Assembly (NCBI RefSeq): GCF_016428595.1
Contig: NZ_JAELVQ010000006.1
Location: forward strand, 85,876 to 149,875
Origin: Snuella sedimenti
GTDB lineage: Bacteria; Bacteroidota; Bacteroidia; Flavobacteriales; Flavobacteriaceae
Length of the DNA: 64,000 bases
Direction of reading: 5' to 3'
Below are positions 8,597 to 16,738 of this stretch, one piece after another (within the stretch, counting starts at the first letter, position 1; each line of letters opens with the position of its first letter). Under the pieces are notes generated by a model. It was given only the letters and a program-made list of their open reading frames with translations, made no database searches and was not told the origin of the DNA. Both the position numbers and the translations under genes were made by a program.

Positions 8597-11254
8597 TTAT
8601 TTTTGAACTTGAAATATAATTGGTAATGAATAAAGCACGTCAACTTTTTCCCCTTCATGTTCCCCTGGTATTAACTTAGGCATTGATTTAATAACACGTA
8701 TGGCCTCTGCTTCCAACTCTGGATGTGGAGCTCTAGATCTTTCAATAGCAATAGCACCTTCTTTCGTAATTCTAAAAACCACATTAATACGCAATTTCCC
8801 TTTAAGTCCAAGACTTTTAGCTAAATCGGTATTAAAATTTCTATTTACATGCTCCTGAATTTGAGTTATTGTACAGTCCTTTTGTTCGCTTTCATTATCC
8901 AAAGATGCACATTCTGGAAAAGTTGGCGCCTTGTTAACCACAGCAAAGGGTATTGAGTTATTAACGGAATCATCAGCATATCCAACAATGGCAGTTTCAT
9001 CTAAAAGTTGTGTGTTATCTACCTCAAATACAATGGGTAAAGAATATGGCACCGTTACATTTTTCCCATTATGTTGTCCAGGAGTCATTTTTGGCAGCAA
9101 TGAAATTACCCTAACCGCTTCTTTTTCTAATTCTGGGTGCGGCGCTCTGGAACGTATTCCCGTTATATTTCCTTCTGCATCTATTTTAAAAATCACATTG
9201 ATACGCTGTCTTCCTGTTAACCCCAAAACTGTTGCTATGTCTGTATTAAACTTGTGGTTTACAAATCCGCTTATTTTATCAGACATACATCGTTTTTTCT
9301 CTTCGTTAGCTGTTAAACCTTCACAACCTGGAAAGACAGGTACTTGGTCTATAACTGCAAAGGGCACTTCTATATCTTGGTCTGTGTTGTTTTCATGCCT
9401 TTTATCAGTTGAAGCATCTACCTTATTGTTTTCTCCATAGGCAACTATTACAGTTTCATCAACAACCGATTTATCCTGAACTTGAAATATAATGGGTAAT
9501 GTGTAAGGTACAATTACATTTTGACCTCGTTGCTTACCAGGCGTTATTTTAGGGAGTGATTTAATAACACGAATAGCTTCAGCTTCTAAATCTGGATGGG
9601 GCGCTCTTGATCGTATACCAATAACATCACCCTTTGTATCAATTTTAAAGATAACATTAATGCGCTGTCTTCCTGTTAACCCTAAAGTATTTGCTATATC
9701 GGCATTAAAATTTCTAGCTAAATATTCTTGAATCTTTCCAGACATGCAATTCCTTTTTTCTGTATTACTGGCTAATGCCTCACAGCCAGGAAACACAGGA
9801 GCTTGGTCTACAAGCGCAAAAGGCACTTCAACTTCGTTTAGCATGATTAATTCTGACTCTTCATTCTTGTTTTCCTTACTATTCCCTTTTTTATAAAATA
9901 CAGTCGACAACTTACCATCTGTTGTTAGCAAACCTCTAAAATTATCATCTTTTTTGAGTAACTCTATTTTACTTTTCTTTCTTGCCTTTTCTGCATCAGT
10001 TAATTTTTTTCTATCTGAAACAACCAGTCTTAAGATACCATCTTTAATATCGCTCTCCCACAATAATTTGGCTGCATCCGTTTTCTTGTATGCCAGATAA
10101 TCGGCATAAGTCATTTTTTGCTGCTTACTCAAATCCTTTACGGGTGTTTCTCCTTTGTCTAACATGTACTTATCTGCCATTTGACTTTTGTAGTAGTCAA
10201 CCCTTGATATAATATATAAATCGGATTTGGGTTTATATGCGATTAATATCTCCGTAAAGGTCATACCCGCTTTTTCCATCTCCAGTATATTACTATAAAG
10301 CTTTTCTTTTAGCTCCTCATCATCTAATTCTTGATATTGGCCATCATCATCTATTTGTTGTGTAGTGATGTTATAACCTTCTTTCTGAGCTTCTGCAGAG
10401 GTATACACCAACATACCAAAGACCACTGGTATTAAAAGAACATACTTGATGAGATTAATTTGTTTTGATCTTGATTTACTTAACATAACAATTCGTTTTT
10501 TGATTAATGATTGATTGAAAAATGTATTGATGAAAGAAATATGTTTGGTATCAAAAACTTCTGATAACAAGTTTTGATAATATTGATTCTTGTCTTGGTA
10601 TTTTACGGCGTGTGCATCGGCTATATATTCATGAAGCGTGGCCATACGGATTTGGTACATGTAGACCAGAGGATTAAACCAAAAGAACACACGTAACATT
10701 TCAAAAAACATTAAATCGATAGTGTGCCGTTGTGTAACATGTACTAATTCATGCTTAACAATAGTTTGTTTATCTGCTTCTCTAATATGCTCTCCTAAAA
10801 ATATATAATGGAAAAATGAAAATGCGGCGCTACTATTTAACAAACTAACAATAAACGCCTTACTTATTCGCTGTTTTGGGTTTTTGAATACAAAAAACAA
10901 TATTCTGGAAAGCTTAAATAAAAAGAACGCCAAAGCAATTACAATACCTATATATAAAATAATTTCCCAGAAAGGCATGGTTGGTACTATTGTTACGGCA
11001 TCTAGTGCTATTGGTACATTTACCTCTGTGCTTTCCTGTCCCAGTATAACAACCGGAAGCGCTTCTATATATTCCGTTGGGAGTGTTTCTTTTAAGTACT
11101 TTATTTTTATAAAGGGCAATAGTATAGATAAAACAGCCGTTCCCAATAAATAAATCCTATTCCAGTTAAAAAAGGTCTCTTTATTTAAGAATACATCATA
11201 AACCAATAGAAAGAACAATTGAAAAACTATGGTTTGTAAAATGTAATGTAGCAT
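8597..11254 (-). CDS. M56 (BlaR1-like) membrane metallopeptidase with three C-terminal TonB domains
   Basis: 885 residues. The N-terminal third is a BlaR1/MecR1-type protease: membrane segments at ~1-20, ~32-50, ~95-125 and ~270-288, the zinc motif HELVH at 168-172 and the later ligand in LHEYIAD (Glu209). In this family, activation leads to cleavage of the cognate BlaI repressor. After a helical periplasmic linker (~295-470) come three tandem TonB C-terminal domains (~476-593, ~629-746, ~767-883), each with the signature LGL-G-RINVxF and a closing PYxLPIxFxV. Fusions of M56 to one TonB domain are known in Bacteroidetes; three copies make this protein unusually long. It starts two bases after blaI ends. 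There is no penicillin-binding domain, so the signal is not expected to be a beta-lactam. Confidence 0.9.
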   Translation of the reverse strand: MLHYILQTIVFQLFFLLVYDVFLNKETFFNWNRIYLLGTAVLSILLPFIKIKYLKETLPTEYIEALPVVILGQESTEVNVPIALDAVTIVPTMPFWEIILYIGIVIALAFFLFKLSRILFFVFKNPKQRISKAFIVSLLNSSAAFSFFHYIFLGEHIREADKQTIVKHELVHVTQRHTIDLMFFEMLRVFFWFNPLVYMYQIRMATLHEYIADAHAVKYQDKNQYYQNLLSEVFDTKHISFINTFFNQSLIKKRIVMLSKSRSKQINLIKYVLLIPVVFGMLVYTSAEAQKEGYNITTQQIDDDGQYQELDDEELKEKLYSNILEMEKAGMTFTEILIAYKPKSDLYIISRVDYYKSQMADKYMLDKGETPVKDLSKQQKMTYADYLAYKKTDAAKLLWESDIKDGILRLVVSDRKKLTDAEKARKKSKIELLKKDDNFRGLLTTDGKLSTVFYKKGNSKENKNEESELIMLNEVEVPFALVDQAPVFPGCEALASNTEKRNCMSGKIQEYLARNFNADIANTLGLTGRQRINVIFKIDTKGDVIGIRSRAPHPDLEAEAIRVIKSLPKITPGKQRGQNVIVPYTLPIIFQVQDKSVVDETVIVAYGENNKVDASTDKRHENNTDQDIEVPFAVIDQVPVFPGCEGLTANEEKKRCMSDKISGFVNHKFNTDIATVLGLTGRQRINVIFKIDAEGNITGIRSRAPHPELEKEAVRVISLLPKMTPGQHNGKNVTVPYSLPIVFEVDNTQLLDETAIVGYADDSVNNSIPFAVVNKAPTFPECASLDNESEQKDCTITQIQEHVNRNFNTDLAKSLGLKGKLRINVVFRITKEGAIAIERSRAPHPELEAEAIRVIKSMPKLIPGEHEGEKVDVLYSLPIIFQVQK
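8606..9829 (-). repeat. three in-frame TonB_C domain repeats
   Basis: Internal duplication inside the M56 gene: copies at 9476-9829, 9017-9370 and 8606-8956. The first two are closest to each other (both carry LGLTGRQRINVIFKID and GIRSRAPHP) and sit 459 bp apart; the third is more diverged (LGLKGKLRINVVFRI). Confidence 0.85.
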
Positions 11255-11256
11255 AA

Positions 11257-11616
11257 CTAATTCTTTTTATTGATCTCTTTTAAAACAGATTCCAACTCTT
11301 CCAAACTGATATCGTTTTTTTTGACAAAGAAGGATACCATGCTTTTAAAGGATCCTTGAAAATAGCCATCGACCAACTTGTTAATAGATTGGTTACTGTA
11401 TTCCTGTTTGGGTATAACAGGGAAATACACATGCCCCTTCCCTTCCTTTTCATAATCGACAAACTCCTTACCCTCTAAAATCCGAACAATGGTAGATACC
11501 GTATTATAAGCGGGTTTTGGGTCTGGAAATTCTTTTATTATGGCTTTTACATTGGCCTTTCCCAAACGCCAAAGTATTTGCATGATCTCTTCCTCTGCTT
11601 TTGTAAGTTGCTTCAT
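11257..11616 (-). CDS. blaI: BlaI/MecI/CopY-family transcriptional repressor
   Basis: 119-residue dimeric winged-helix repressor (MKQLTKAEEEIMQILWRLGK, recognition helix around PAYNTVSTIVRILEGKEFV at ~34-52), C-terminal dimerisation helices to the end. Size and pattern are normal for the family. It is the first gene of an operon with the M56 protease two bases downstream, the usual repressor/protease pair. Three AACTAA...TTAGTT palindromes lie 69-128 bp upstream and are the likely autoregulatory operators. The symbol refers to the family; a role in beta-lactam resistance is not implied. Confidence 0.92.
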   Translation of the reverse strand: MKQLTKAEEEIMQILWRLGKANVKAIIKEFPDPKPAYNTVSTIVRILEGKEFVDYEKEGKGHVYFPVIPKQEYSNQSINKLVDGYFQGSFKSMVSFFVKKNDISLEELESVLKEINKKN

Positions 11617-11684
11617 CTCATTATGTTTTTAATTACCATATCATGACCTCAGTTTTCACTTTTAAATAGAACAAAAACCTATTC

Positions 11685-11744
11685 AACTAAGTTTTTAGTT
11701 CAACAAATATAACTAAAATTATAGTTGAAACTAAAAAATTAGTT
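11685..11744 (-). promoter_or_regulatory. three BlaI-type operators and promoter of the blaI operon
   Basis: Three 16-bp palindromes: AACTAAGTTTTTAGTT (11685-11700), AACTAAAATTATAGTT (11711-11726) and AACTAAAAAATTAGTT (11729-11744). A minus-strand TATATTTG (-7 box, 11704-11711) falls between the first and second, so a bound repressor would cover the promoter. The spacing and half-site (ACTA...TAGT) fit BlaI/MecI family operators. Confidence 0.75.
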
Positions 11745-11784
11745 TTAAAAGTTAAGTTATTGATTTTATTAAAATTAAAAACAT

Positions 11785-11886
11785 TAAAAAGAAGAAGCCC
11801 TATGGGTCTCTCACCTCCATAGGGCAGTAAATTGCTATTATCAACAAGAAAAAATTGAGGGATTAATTAATTTTTGTAGTGTTGAC
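11785..11886 (-). ncRNA. candidate small RNA ending in a strong terminator
   Basis: Minus-strand TATATTTG box (11892-11899) followed about 65 nt later by a perfect 9-bp hairpin (GCCCTATGG / CCATAGGGC, 11797-11825) and a U-rich tail (TTCTTCTTTTT). No gene reads into this terminator: the upstream response-regulator gene has its own terminator-like hairpin 300 bp earlier. The expected transcript is about 100 nt. No convincing -33 box; no known family recognised. Confidence 0.35.
11797..11825 (-). terminator. intrinsic terminator
   Basis: Perfect 9-bp stem, 11-nt loop, then TTCTTCTTTTT on the minus strand. Confidence 0.6.
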
Positions 11887-12180
11887 AGTATCAAATATAA
11901 AAATAAGTCTGATCTTTTAACTGCGGAAAAACCGCAACAACCTTATGGTTTAATTATACTTTTCAATTATATCAATTGTTTTAGAGGCTAAAAAAAAATT
12001 CACTTTAAAGAAATTTCTTCCAATTTGATCAAAATATATGGGTTTAACAAAGAATTTATTGAGATAAACTATCCTCGAGACAGCGTCTTAGGCTGTACTC
12101 GTCACGTTAATGACAATGTAAACGAAAACCCCGAGGTTGCGCTTCGAGGAATTCTTTTTTTTGACTAGGGTCTGTTAGCA
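11826..12180. other. 355-bp stretch without a gene, rich in hairpins
   Basis: Holds short hairpins at 11922-11936 (TGCGG/CCGCA) and 11940-11950, and a compound structure at 12071-12152. A stop-free minus-strand frame of about 45 codons (11950-12086) has no start codon and is not called a gene. Confidence 0.5.
12071..12152 (-). terminator. terminator-like compound hairpin after the response-regulator gene
   Basis: On the minus strand, CCTCGA pairs imperfectly with TCGGGG just after it (followed by TTTTCGTTT), giving a plausible terminator 30 bp beyond the response-regulator stop. The same first arm (CCTCGAAGCG) can alternatively pair with CGCTGTCTCGAGG about 60 nt on, enclosing two further hairpins (GTCA/TGAC and ACAGC/GCTGT). 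Confidence 0.4.
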
Positions 12181-12855
12181 CTAAACAAAACCTTTGTCCC
12201 TTGCTGCCTGTAAAAGCGATTCATCTTGCCCATCCTGAATGGAAAACAACTCTTTTAATTGCTTCTTTCTTTTCTCTACAGCACTTAAAGAAATATCCAA
12301 ATGTGAAGCTAAGTTTTTTGTTTTAACGCCTTGCGACAAAAGGTGCAATATTTTTCTATTTTTTTCATCTATTACAATATCACTAGTAATAGACTTTCTT
12401 ATAAAACTATTTACAGTACCGCTATAAAATGGCGGGTTATTAAGCACTGCCTGGAATGCACTGGCCAACTCACTGGATGTTAAGTCACTTTTAATTAAAA
12501 ACCCTTCGGGATCGATGTTCTTTATTATGTTATGAATTCTAAATGGTTCATTAAACATAGTAAGGATTACAATCTTGGCATTTGGCAATACCTTTCTGGC
12601 ATATTCTGCTAAGTCTTCGCCCGATGTCATCGTACCGTCCTTAGACGGCGGTAAGCTTATATCAACAAACAGCATGTTATAAGGTCGCTCTTTTTGAATG
12701 GATCCATCCATAAGCGTAACTGCCTGATCGCAATTATTTGCTATATCTATTGCTAAGTTTTGATGTTCCTTTTTAGTAAACAGTAAGGTATTTTGATATC
12801 CTTCAATGATCATAGGGTGATCATCAATCATTAAAATTTTAATGTCTTCGGTCAT
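12181..12855 (-). CDS. NarL/LuxR-type response regulator
   Basis: 224 residues. Receiver domain with acidic pair Asp11-Asp12 and phosphoacceptor Asp65 (LFVDISLP), then a C-terminal helix-turn-helix (~165-215: RKILHLLSQGVKTKNLASHLDISLSAVEKRKKQL). It lies 11 bp after the histidine kinase gene on the same strand, so they are a cognate pair and one operon. The helix-turn-helix is of the divergent sort common in Bacteroidetes TPR-kinase pairs. Target genes cannot be inferred. Confidence 0.92.
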   Translation of the reverse strand: MTEDIKILMIDDHPMIIEGYQNTLLFTKKEHQNLAIDIANNCDQAVTLMDGSIQKERPYNMLFVDISLPPSKDGTMTSGEDLAEYARKVLPNAKIVILTMFNEPFRIHNIIKNIDPEGFLIKSDLTSSELASAFQAVLNNPPFYSGTVNSFIRKSITSDIVIDEKNRKILHLLSQGVKTKNLASHLDISLSAVEKRKKQLKELFSIQDGQDESLLQAARDKGFV

Positions 12856-12866
12856 GGTATTTGGTT

Positions 12867-14885
12867 TTAGTTAATTGGGGCTTTTATTATTACAGAGGTT
12901 CCTACCTCTTTTTCTGAAGTTATACTTATGCTACCTTGAATATCGTTAATTCGCGCATTCATATTTTTAAGTCCTATACCAGATTTTGCTTTATTAACAT
13001 CAAACCCAACACCGTCGTCCGTAATGGTTAAGCAAATTACATCTTTTTTTAATTTAAAACTAATGGTCACTAAAGAAGCCTTAGCATGCTTATGGATATT
13101 ATGTAGCGTTTCCTGAATGATTCTATAAATATGGATCTTATTTTTATTAGGTAAGTTTTCCCAATTAATGCTGTCATCTGGTTTTAATTCGTAATCCAGT
13201 CCATAAACTTTTGTTTGGGTTTCCACAAAGGTTTTAATAATATCCATAAAACCGCCACCAGAAACAAAATCGGTATTCAACTCGTGGGATACTTTTCTAA
13301 TATCCTGCTCAATAGTTTTAAGCTCATCTATATATTGGCTTCTGGTCTTAACGGCATCTTCACTACTACTCATATTCAAACTGTCCAAACTTAATCGCGT
13401 CCCAAACAAACGCCCTAGAACACCATCATGCAGCTCTTGGGATATTCGCTTTTTCTCTAAAGCCCTTGCTTCCTCAATACTTTCGTGTTGCGACAGCATT
13501 AAATTATAAATCTCTTCATTGGTTTCCTGTTGTTTTTGAATAAACTGTAACTCCTTGTTCTTGTTACGTTGGTTTATAACTACATATAACAACAACGAGG
13601 TTACAATCAGCACAACAGATAGTATTAATAGCCACAAACGCTCTTTGGCTATCTGGATATTTTCTTGCTCTATTTGATCCGTTTCATATTGAATTCTTGC
13701 AAACTTGTTTCGAATAACACGTTCATTTTTAATGATACTATCGTTAAGCTTAATATAAGCATCGTAATATTTAACCGCGACACTATCAGTCTCAATTTTA
13801 GAGAGTACTAAATACGACTTTAGAAGATCATCATTATAATAATCTTCAGAAATATCTTTTGCTTTGTATGCATGGTACCTAGCTGAATCTGACTTCTTAT
13901 AATTATGATAGTACTCCGCTAAATGCTGGTGTATAATAATTGACTTATAACGATCACCTATACTATCACATATCCTTAATGCTTTTAAATATAATCCTGG
14001 AAGTTTTTCATCTTTGCCTAACGAATAAAGCGTATGCGCGTAGTTATCAAGCACCAAAGCATAAAAGTCTGGACGTTCGTTAAGCAGGTTTTCTTTATTT
14101 AAAATTTCATCGTAATATTCTAAGGCCAAATCAAGCTTCCCTGATGCCTTAAAAGTATTAGCTAAATTCACCTTCTGATTATCAATTGTAATTGTATTGT
14201 CTCCAGACAACTTTCTTTTTAACTCTAAAGCCTTTAAATGGTAATCTATAGATTCATCAAACTGTTCTAAATACTTAAATACTAAAGCTAAATTATTATA
14301 AACAAAAGCTTTATACCTCAACACTTCACTAGTTTCGTTTAGTTCATTTAAAAGAGACAATGCATTAATAGAGGTCAACTCACTTCCTGTAAAGTCTTTT
14401 TCATCTGCCTGAAGCAAGGCTATATCCAATAGAACGACAGCTCTATTGAATTTATCGTTTAGTGCCAAAAATAGTTTCTCTGCTTTGTTATCGTAATAAT
14501 ATGCGCTATCTACAGATCTATCATAATAATAATAGCCTAATTTCTTTGAAATTAAAGCTATAGCCGAAGAATCTTTTCTCTTGCTAGCTAATTTTAACCC
14601 TTTATGACTAAAATGTAAAAACAGTGCATCATTCTTTAATTCTAAATAACGGGAGGCCAAATTGATATCACTTTCAACGACTAAAGAATCTATTCCTTTC
14701 TTTAAAGCTAACTGTCTTGCCTTTTTGGCATAAGCTAATCGTTGCTGCAAATTGAATTTCGAAGAACTCTCTGAAATGGACAAATAAAAAGTGATACTAT
14801 CTATTATTACTTCAGCTTTATTCTGAGAGTAAAAAACCCCGAAGTAAAAACTTAAAATAAATAAGAAATATAATTTTAATTTCAA
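12867..14885 (-). CDS. TPR-containing sensor histidine kinase
   Basis: 672 residues: signal peptide (1-20), periplasmic TPR array (~75-345), one membrane segment (~408-430, LWLLILSVVLIVTSLLLYVV), a coiled coil, the HisKA_3 dimerisation/phosphoacceptor motif KRISQELHDGVLGR with His486, and a HATPase domain (IIQETLHNIHKHAKASLVTI; DDGVGFD; GIGLKNM). It should sense a periplasmic protein or peptide signal through the TPRs and phosphorylate the response regulator encoded next. Length and order are normal for this Bacteroidetes group. Confidence 0.93.
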   Translation of the reverse strand: MKLKLYFLFILSFYFGVFYSQNKAEVIIDSITFYLSISESSSKFNLQQRLAYAKKARQLALKKGIDSLVVESDINLASRYLELKNDALFLHFSHKGLKLASKRKDSSAIALISKKLGYYYYDRSVDSAYYYDNKAEKLFLALNDKFNRAVVLLDIALLQADEKDFTGSELTSINALSLLNELNETSEVLRYKAFVYNNLALVFKYLEQFDESIDYHLKALELKRKLSGDNTITIDNQKVNLANTFKASGKLDLALEYYDEILNKENLLNERPDFYALVLDNYAHTLYSLGKDEKLPGLYLKALRICDSIGDRYKSIIIHQHLAEYYHNYKKSDSARYHAYKAKDISEDYYNDDLLKSYLVLSKIETDSVAVKYYDAYIKLNDSIIKNERVIRNKFARIQYETDQIEQENIQIAKERLWLLILSVVLIVTSLLLYVVINQRNKNKELQFIQKQQETNEEIYNLMLSQHESIEEARALEKKRISQELHDGVLGRLFGTRLSLDSLNMSSSEDAVKTRSQYIDELKTIEQDIRKVSHELNTDFVSGGGFMDIIKTFVETQTKVYGLDYELKPDDSINWENLPNKNKIHIYRIIQETLHNIHKHAKASLVTISFKLKKDVICLTITDDGVGFDVNKAKSGIGLKNMNARINDIQGSISITSEKEVGTSVIIKAPIN

Positions 14886-14942
14886 GATATTATAGAATAT
14901 ACAATCTCAAATGTATCTATAATTTTTTAATTAATATAAACA

Positions 14943-14974
14943 ATAAAGCCCTTATCTCTTGTTAAGGGCTTTAT
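14943..14974 (-). terminator. terminator-like hairpin after the 46-residue lipoprotein gene
   Basis: Perfect 12-bp stem (ATAAAGCCCTTA / TAAGGGCTTTAT) with an 8-nt loop, 25 bp beyond the small gene. The T-tract is weak on both strands. Confidence 0.6.
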
Positions 14975-14998
14975 ATTAGTAAATTTTAGGATTTTATA

Positions 14999-15139
14999 TT
15001 ATCTTTCTTTAATATCTCCTCCAGTGTATTGAACAGTTGTATCGGTTAACACATCATCTTCGTTTAAATCTTGTTTAGTACATGATGTAAATGCTGTAAA
15101 TACTAGTGCTAGAACTAAAATAACTTTTAAGGTTTTCAT
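14999..15139 (-). CDS. 46-residue predicted lipoprotein
   Basis: Short gene reading MKTLKVILVLALVFTAFTSC and then TKQDLNEDDVL... to GGDIKER. The hydrophobic segment followed by FTSC is a good lipobox (Cys20), so the mature peptide is about 27 residues. An in-frame ATG two codons earlier is possible. The bases before the start, CTAAAATCGAATGGA, are the same 15 that precede the SusD start at 49226, and the coding start resembles a SusD signal peptide. A 12-bp hairpin follows. No family is recognised; it could be a free lipopeptide or the stump of a larger lipoprotein gene. Confidence 0.65.
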   Translation of the reverse strand: MKTLKVILVLALVFTAFTSCTKQDLNEDDVLTDTTVQYTGGDIKER

Positions 15140-15142
15140 ATC

Positions 15143-15270
15143 CATTCGATTTTAGGGTTAAACTATTTTTCTCTATTTGTTTTAAAAAAAATTTAAATAC
15201 TAATAACTAAGACTTTGAAACTAAAAGTCTCGGTTGAGGGAAAAATGGATAATTAATCTAAAATCGAATG
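15143..15270. repeat. 13-bp perfect inverted repeat upstream of the small lipoprotein gene
   Basis: CATTCGATTTTAG (15143-15155) and CTAAAATCGAATG (15258-15270), 102 bp apart; the first copy includes the translation leader of the small gene. A small hairpin (AGACTTT/AAAGTCT, 15210-15230) lies between. The rest of 15140-15500 shows no gene. Confidence 0.55.
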
Positions 15271-15500
15271 CATCAAAAATGCATACAGATTTTTTTATAT
15301 AAAAATGAGGGATTGTGGCATTTCTGCCTAAAAATGGATTAATTTTCTTGCGGAGCTGAGGGGAAAATTACAAATGCTCGTTAAGACGTTACTAAAGTAG
15401 GTTAAACTACCTTTTGTATACGCATATAATCGATGAAATGCATATTTATTCGATGAACGGTTGTTTTTATATTATTTCCGTATAAAATACCAACAATATT

Positions 15501-16505
15501 TTAAAGTGTTGAGCCACTTCTAATTAGGCTAGTTTTTACAATTTTTGTCTTAACATCGTCTTCACCAAGATTATTTTGTAGTCTATTAATGAGCAATTGA
15601 GCGGCATTGGCTCCAATATCTTTTGCATGTTGCCTAATAGTTGTTAATCTTGGAATACTGTGATTGGATACCGATTTACTAGAAAAACCAATAACTGAAA
15701 CATCTTCTGGAACTTTGAACCCTAAGCTTGCGGCCATATTAATGGCTATAACACCAGAGGCACTATCGGCTGCCACAACGCCATCTATACCTTTATTTTC
15801 TTCAAAGAAAGTACGTATTTTTTTTTGATGATCGTCGTATCGCCCCATTCTTAAAGCCAAAACCTTAAGCTCTGGGTTTTCCAAAATAGCTTTAGCATAG
15901 CCTCTTTCCCTTAACTTCCCAACACTTAAATCGTCTATATTACTTATAAAGGCAATTTGTTTTCTACCTTCTTCCAGCAAACTTTTGGTAGCGTTATAAG
16001 TCGATTCAAAATCATCTACAATAACTTTATCACACAATACGTCATGTGCTACCCTATCGAACATAACAATTGGAAGCCCTTTTTTTATCGTACTTTTAAA
16101 GTGCTGTACTTCATTTTTCATTTGTGTTTCTTGGGCTACACATAATATAAATCCATCCACACTACCATTGGCCAACAATTGCAGGCTTTCTTTTTCCTTT
16201 TCTAACGATTCGTTAGAAATACATGTTATAATGTTATAACCATGATTGGCAGCTTCTCTTTCTATTCCAAAAAGAACTTTAGCTAAAAAGTGATTAAGAA
16301 TATCAGGGATAATAACTCCAATGGTTTTGGTTTTATTTTGTTTTAGGCTTAAAGCAACCTTATTGGGTTTATAATTGTAAAGTTCGGCAAGTTCCTTAAC
16401 GCGTTTTACTGTCTCTTCCCCTATTTCTTCACTGTTATTCAATGCTTTAGAAACTGTTGAAATTGAGACATTTAACTCTTTTGCCAATTGCTTTAAGGTA
16501 ACCAT
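15501..16505 (-). CDS. LacI-family transcriptional regulator
   Basis: 334 residues: helix-turn-helix at the very N-terminus (TLKQLAKELNVSISTVSKALN, hinge helix around YKPNKVALSLKQ) and a periplasmic-binding-protein-like effector domain (TIGVIIPDILNHFLAKVLFGIE; final TTIRQHAKDIGANAAQLLINRL). It should repress sugar catabolism genes and respond to a sugar or sugar acid. It lies downstream of, and on the same strand as, the KDPG aldolase gene but with a 233-bp gap, so it is probably transcribed separately. The effector is unknown. Confidence 0.92.
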   Translation of the reverse strand: MVTLKQLAKELNVSISTVSKALNNSEEIGEETVKRVKELAELYNYKPNKVALSLKQNKTKTIGVIIPDILNHFLAKVLFGIEREAANHGYNIITCISNESLEKEKESLQLLANGSVDGFILCVAQETQMKNEVQHFKSTIKKGLPIVMFDRVAHDVLCDKVIVDDFESTYNATKSLLEEGRKQIAFISNIDDLSVGKLRERGYAKAILENPELKVLALRMGRYDDHQKKIRTFFEENKGIDGVVAADSASGVIAINMAASLGFKVPEDVSVIGFSSKSVSNHSIPRLTTIRQHAKDIGANAAQLLINRLQNNLGEDDVKTKIVKTSLIRSGSTL

Positions 16506-16738
16506 ACTATTTACACATAATTTATAAGTAACGCAATTTACAAAAATACGTTCTTATAATACGACTGTACAAAAAATTAAGGTTCAATACATAGTAAAAT
16601 ATAAGAAACCACCTAAAAAAGTATTCAAAAACGCCTTAACAAAAACGAATCATCATTACAATTACCTATTGGTTAACTTCTTTTCGTTTGTAACAGCTTG
16701 AACCTATTTTTTAGGCGGCTTCTCTTATTGTCGAGAAC

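Noticed and set aside
8931..9440. 169-codon plus-strand open frame inside the M56 gene
   Set aside because: Antisense shadow of the repeated TonB domains; no signal, no domain, and the minus frame is clearly coding.
11882..11899. TTGACA on the plus strand near a TATAAA
   Set aside because: Spacing is only 8 bp and Bacteroidetes primary sigma does not use this consensus; no plus-strand gene follows.
11950..12086. Stop-free minus-strand frame of about 45 codons that reads like protein
   Set aside because: No start codon, no homology I can recognise; low-complexity AT-rich region within hairpins. Could be a remnant, but not supportable.
16596..16730. Long-range inverted repeat between the lacI-family gene and eda (CCACCTAAAAAA / TTTTTTAGGCGG)
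   Set aside because: About 90-bp loop, mismatches and AT-rich arms; could be chance.
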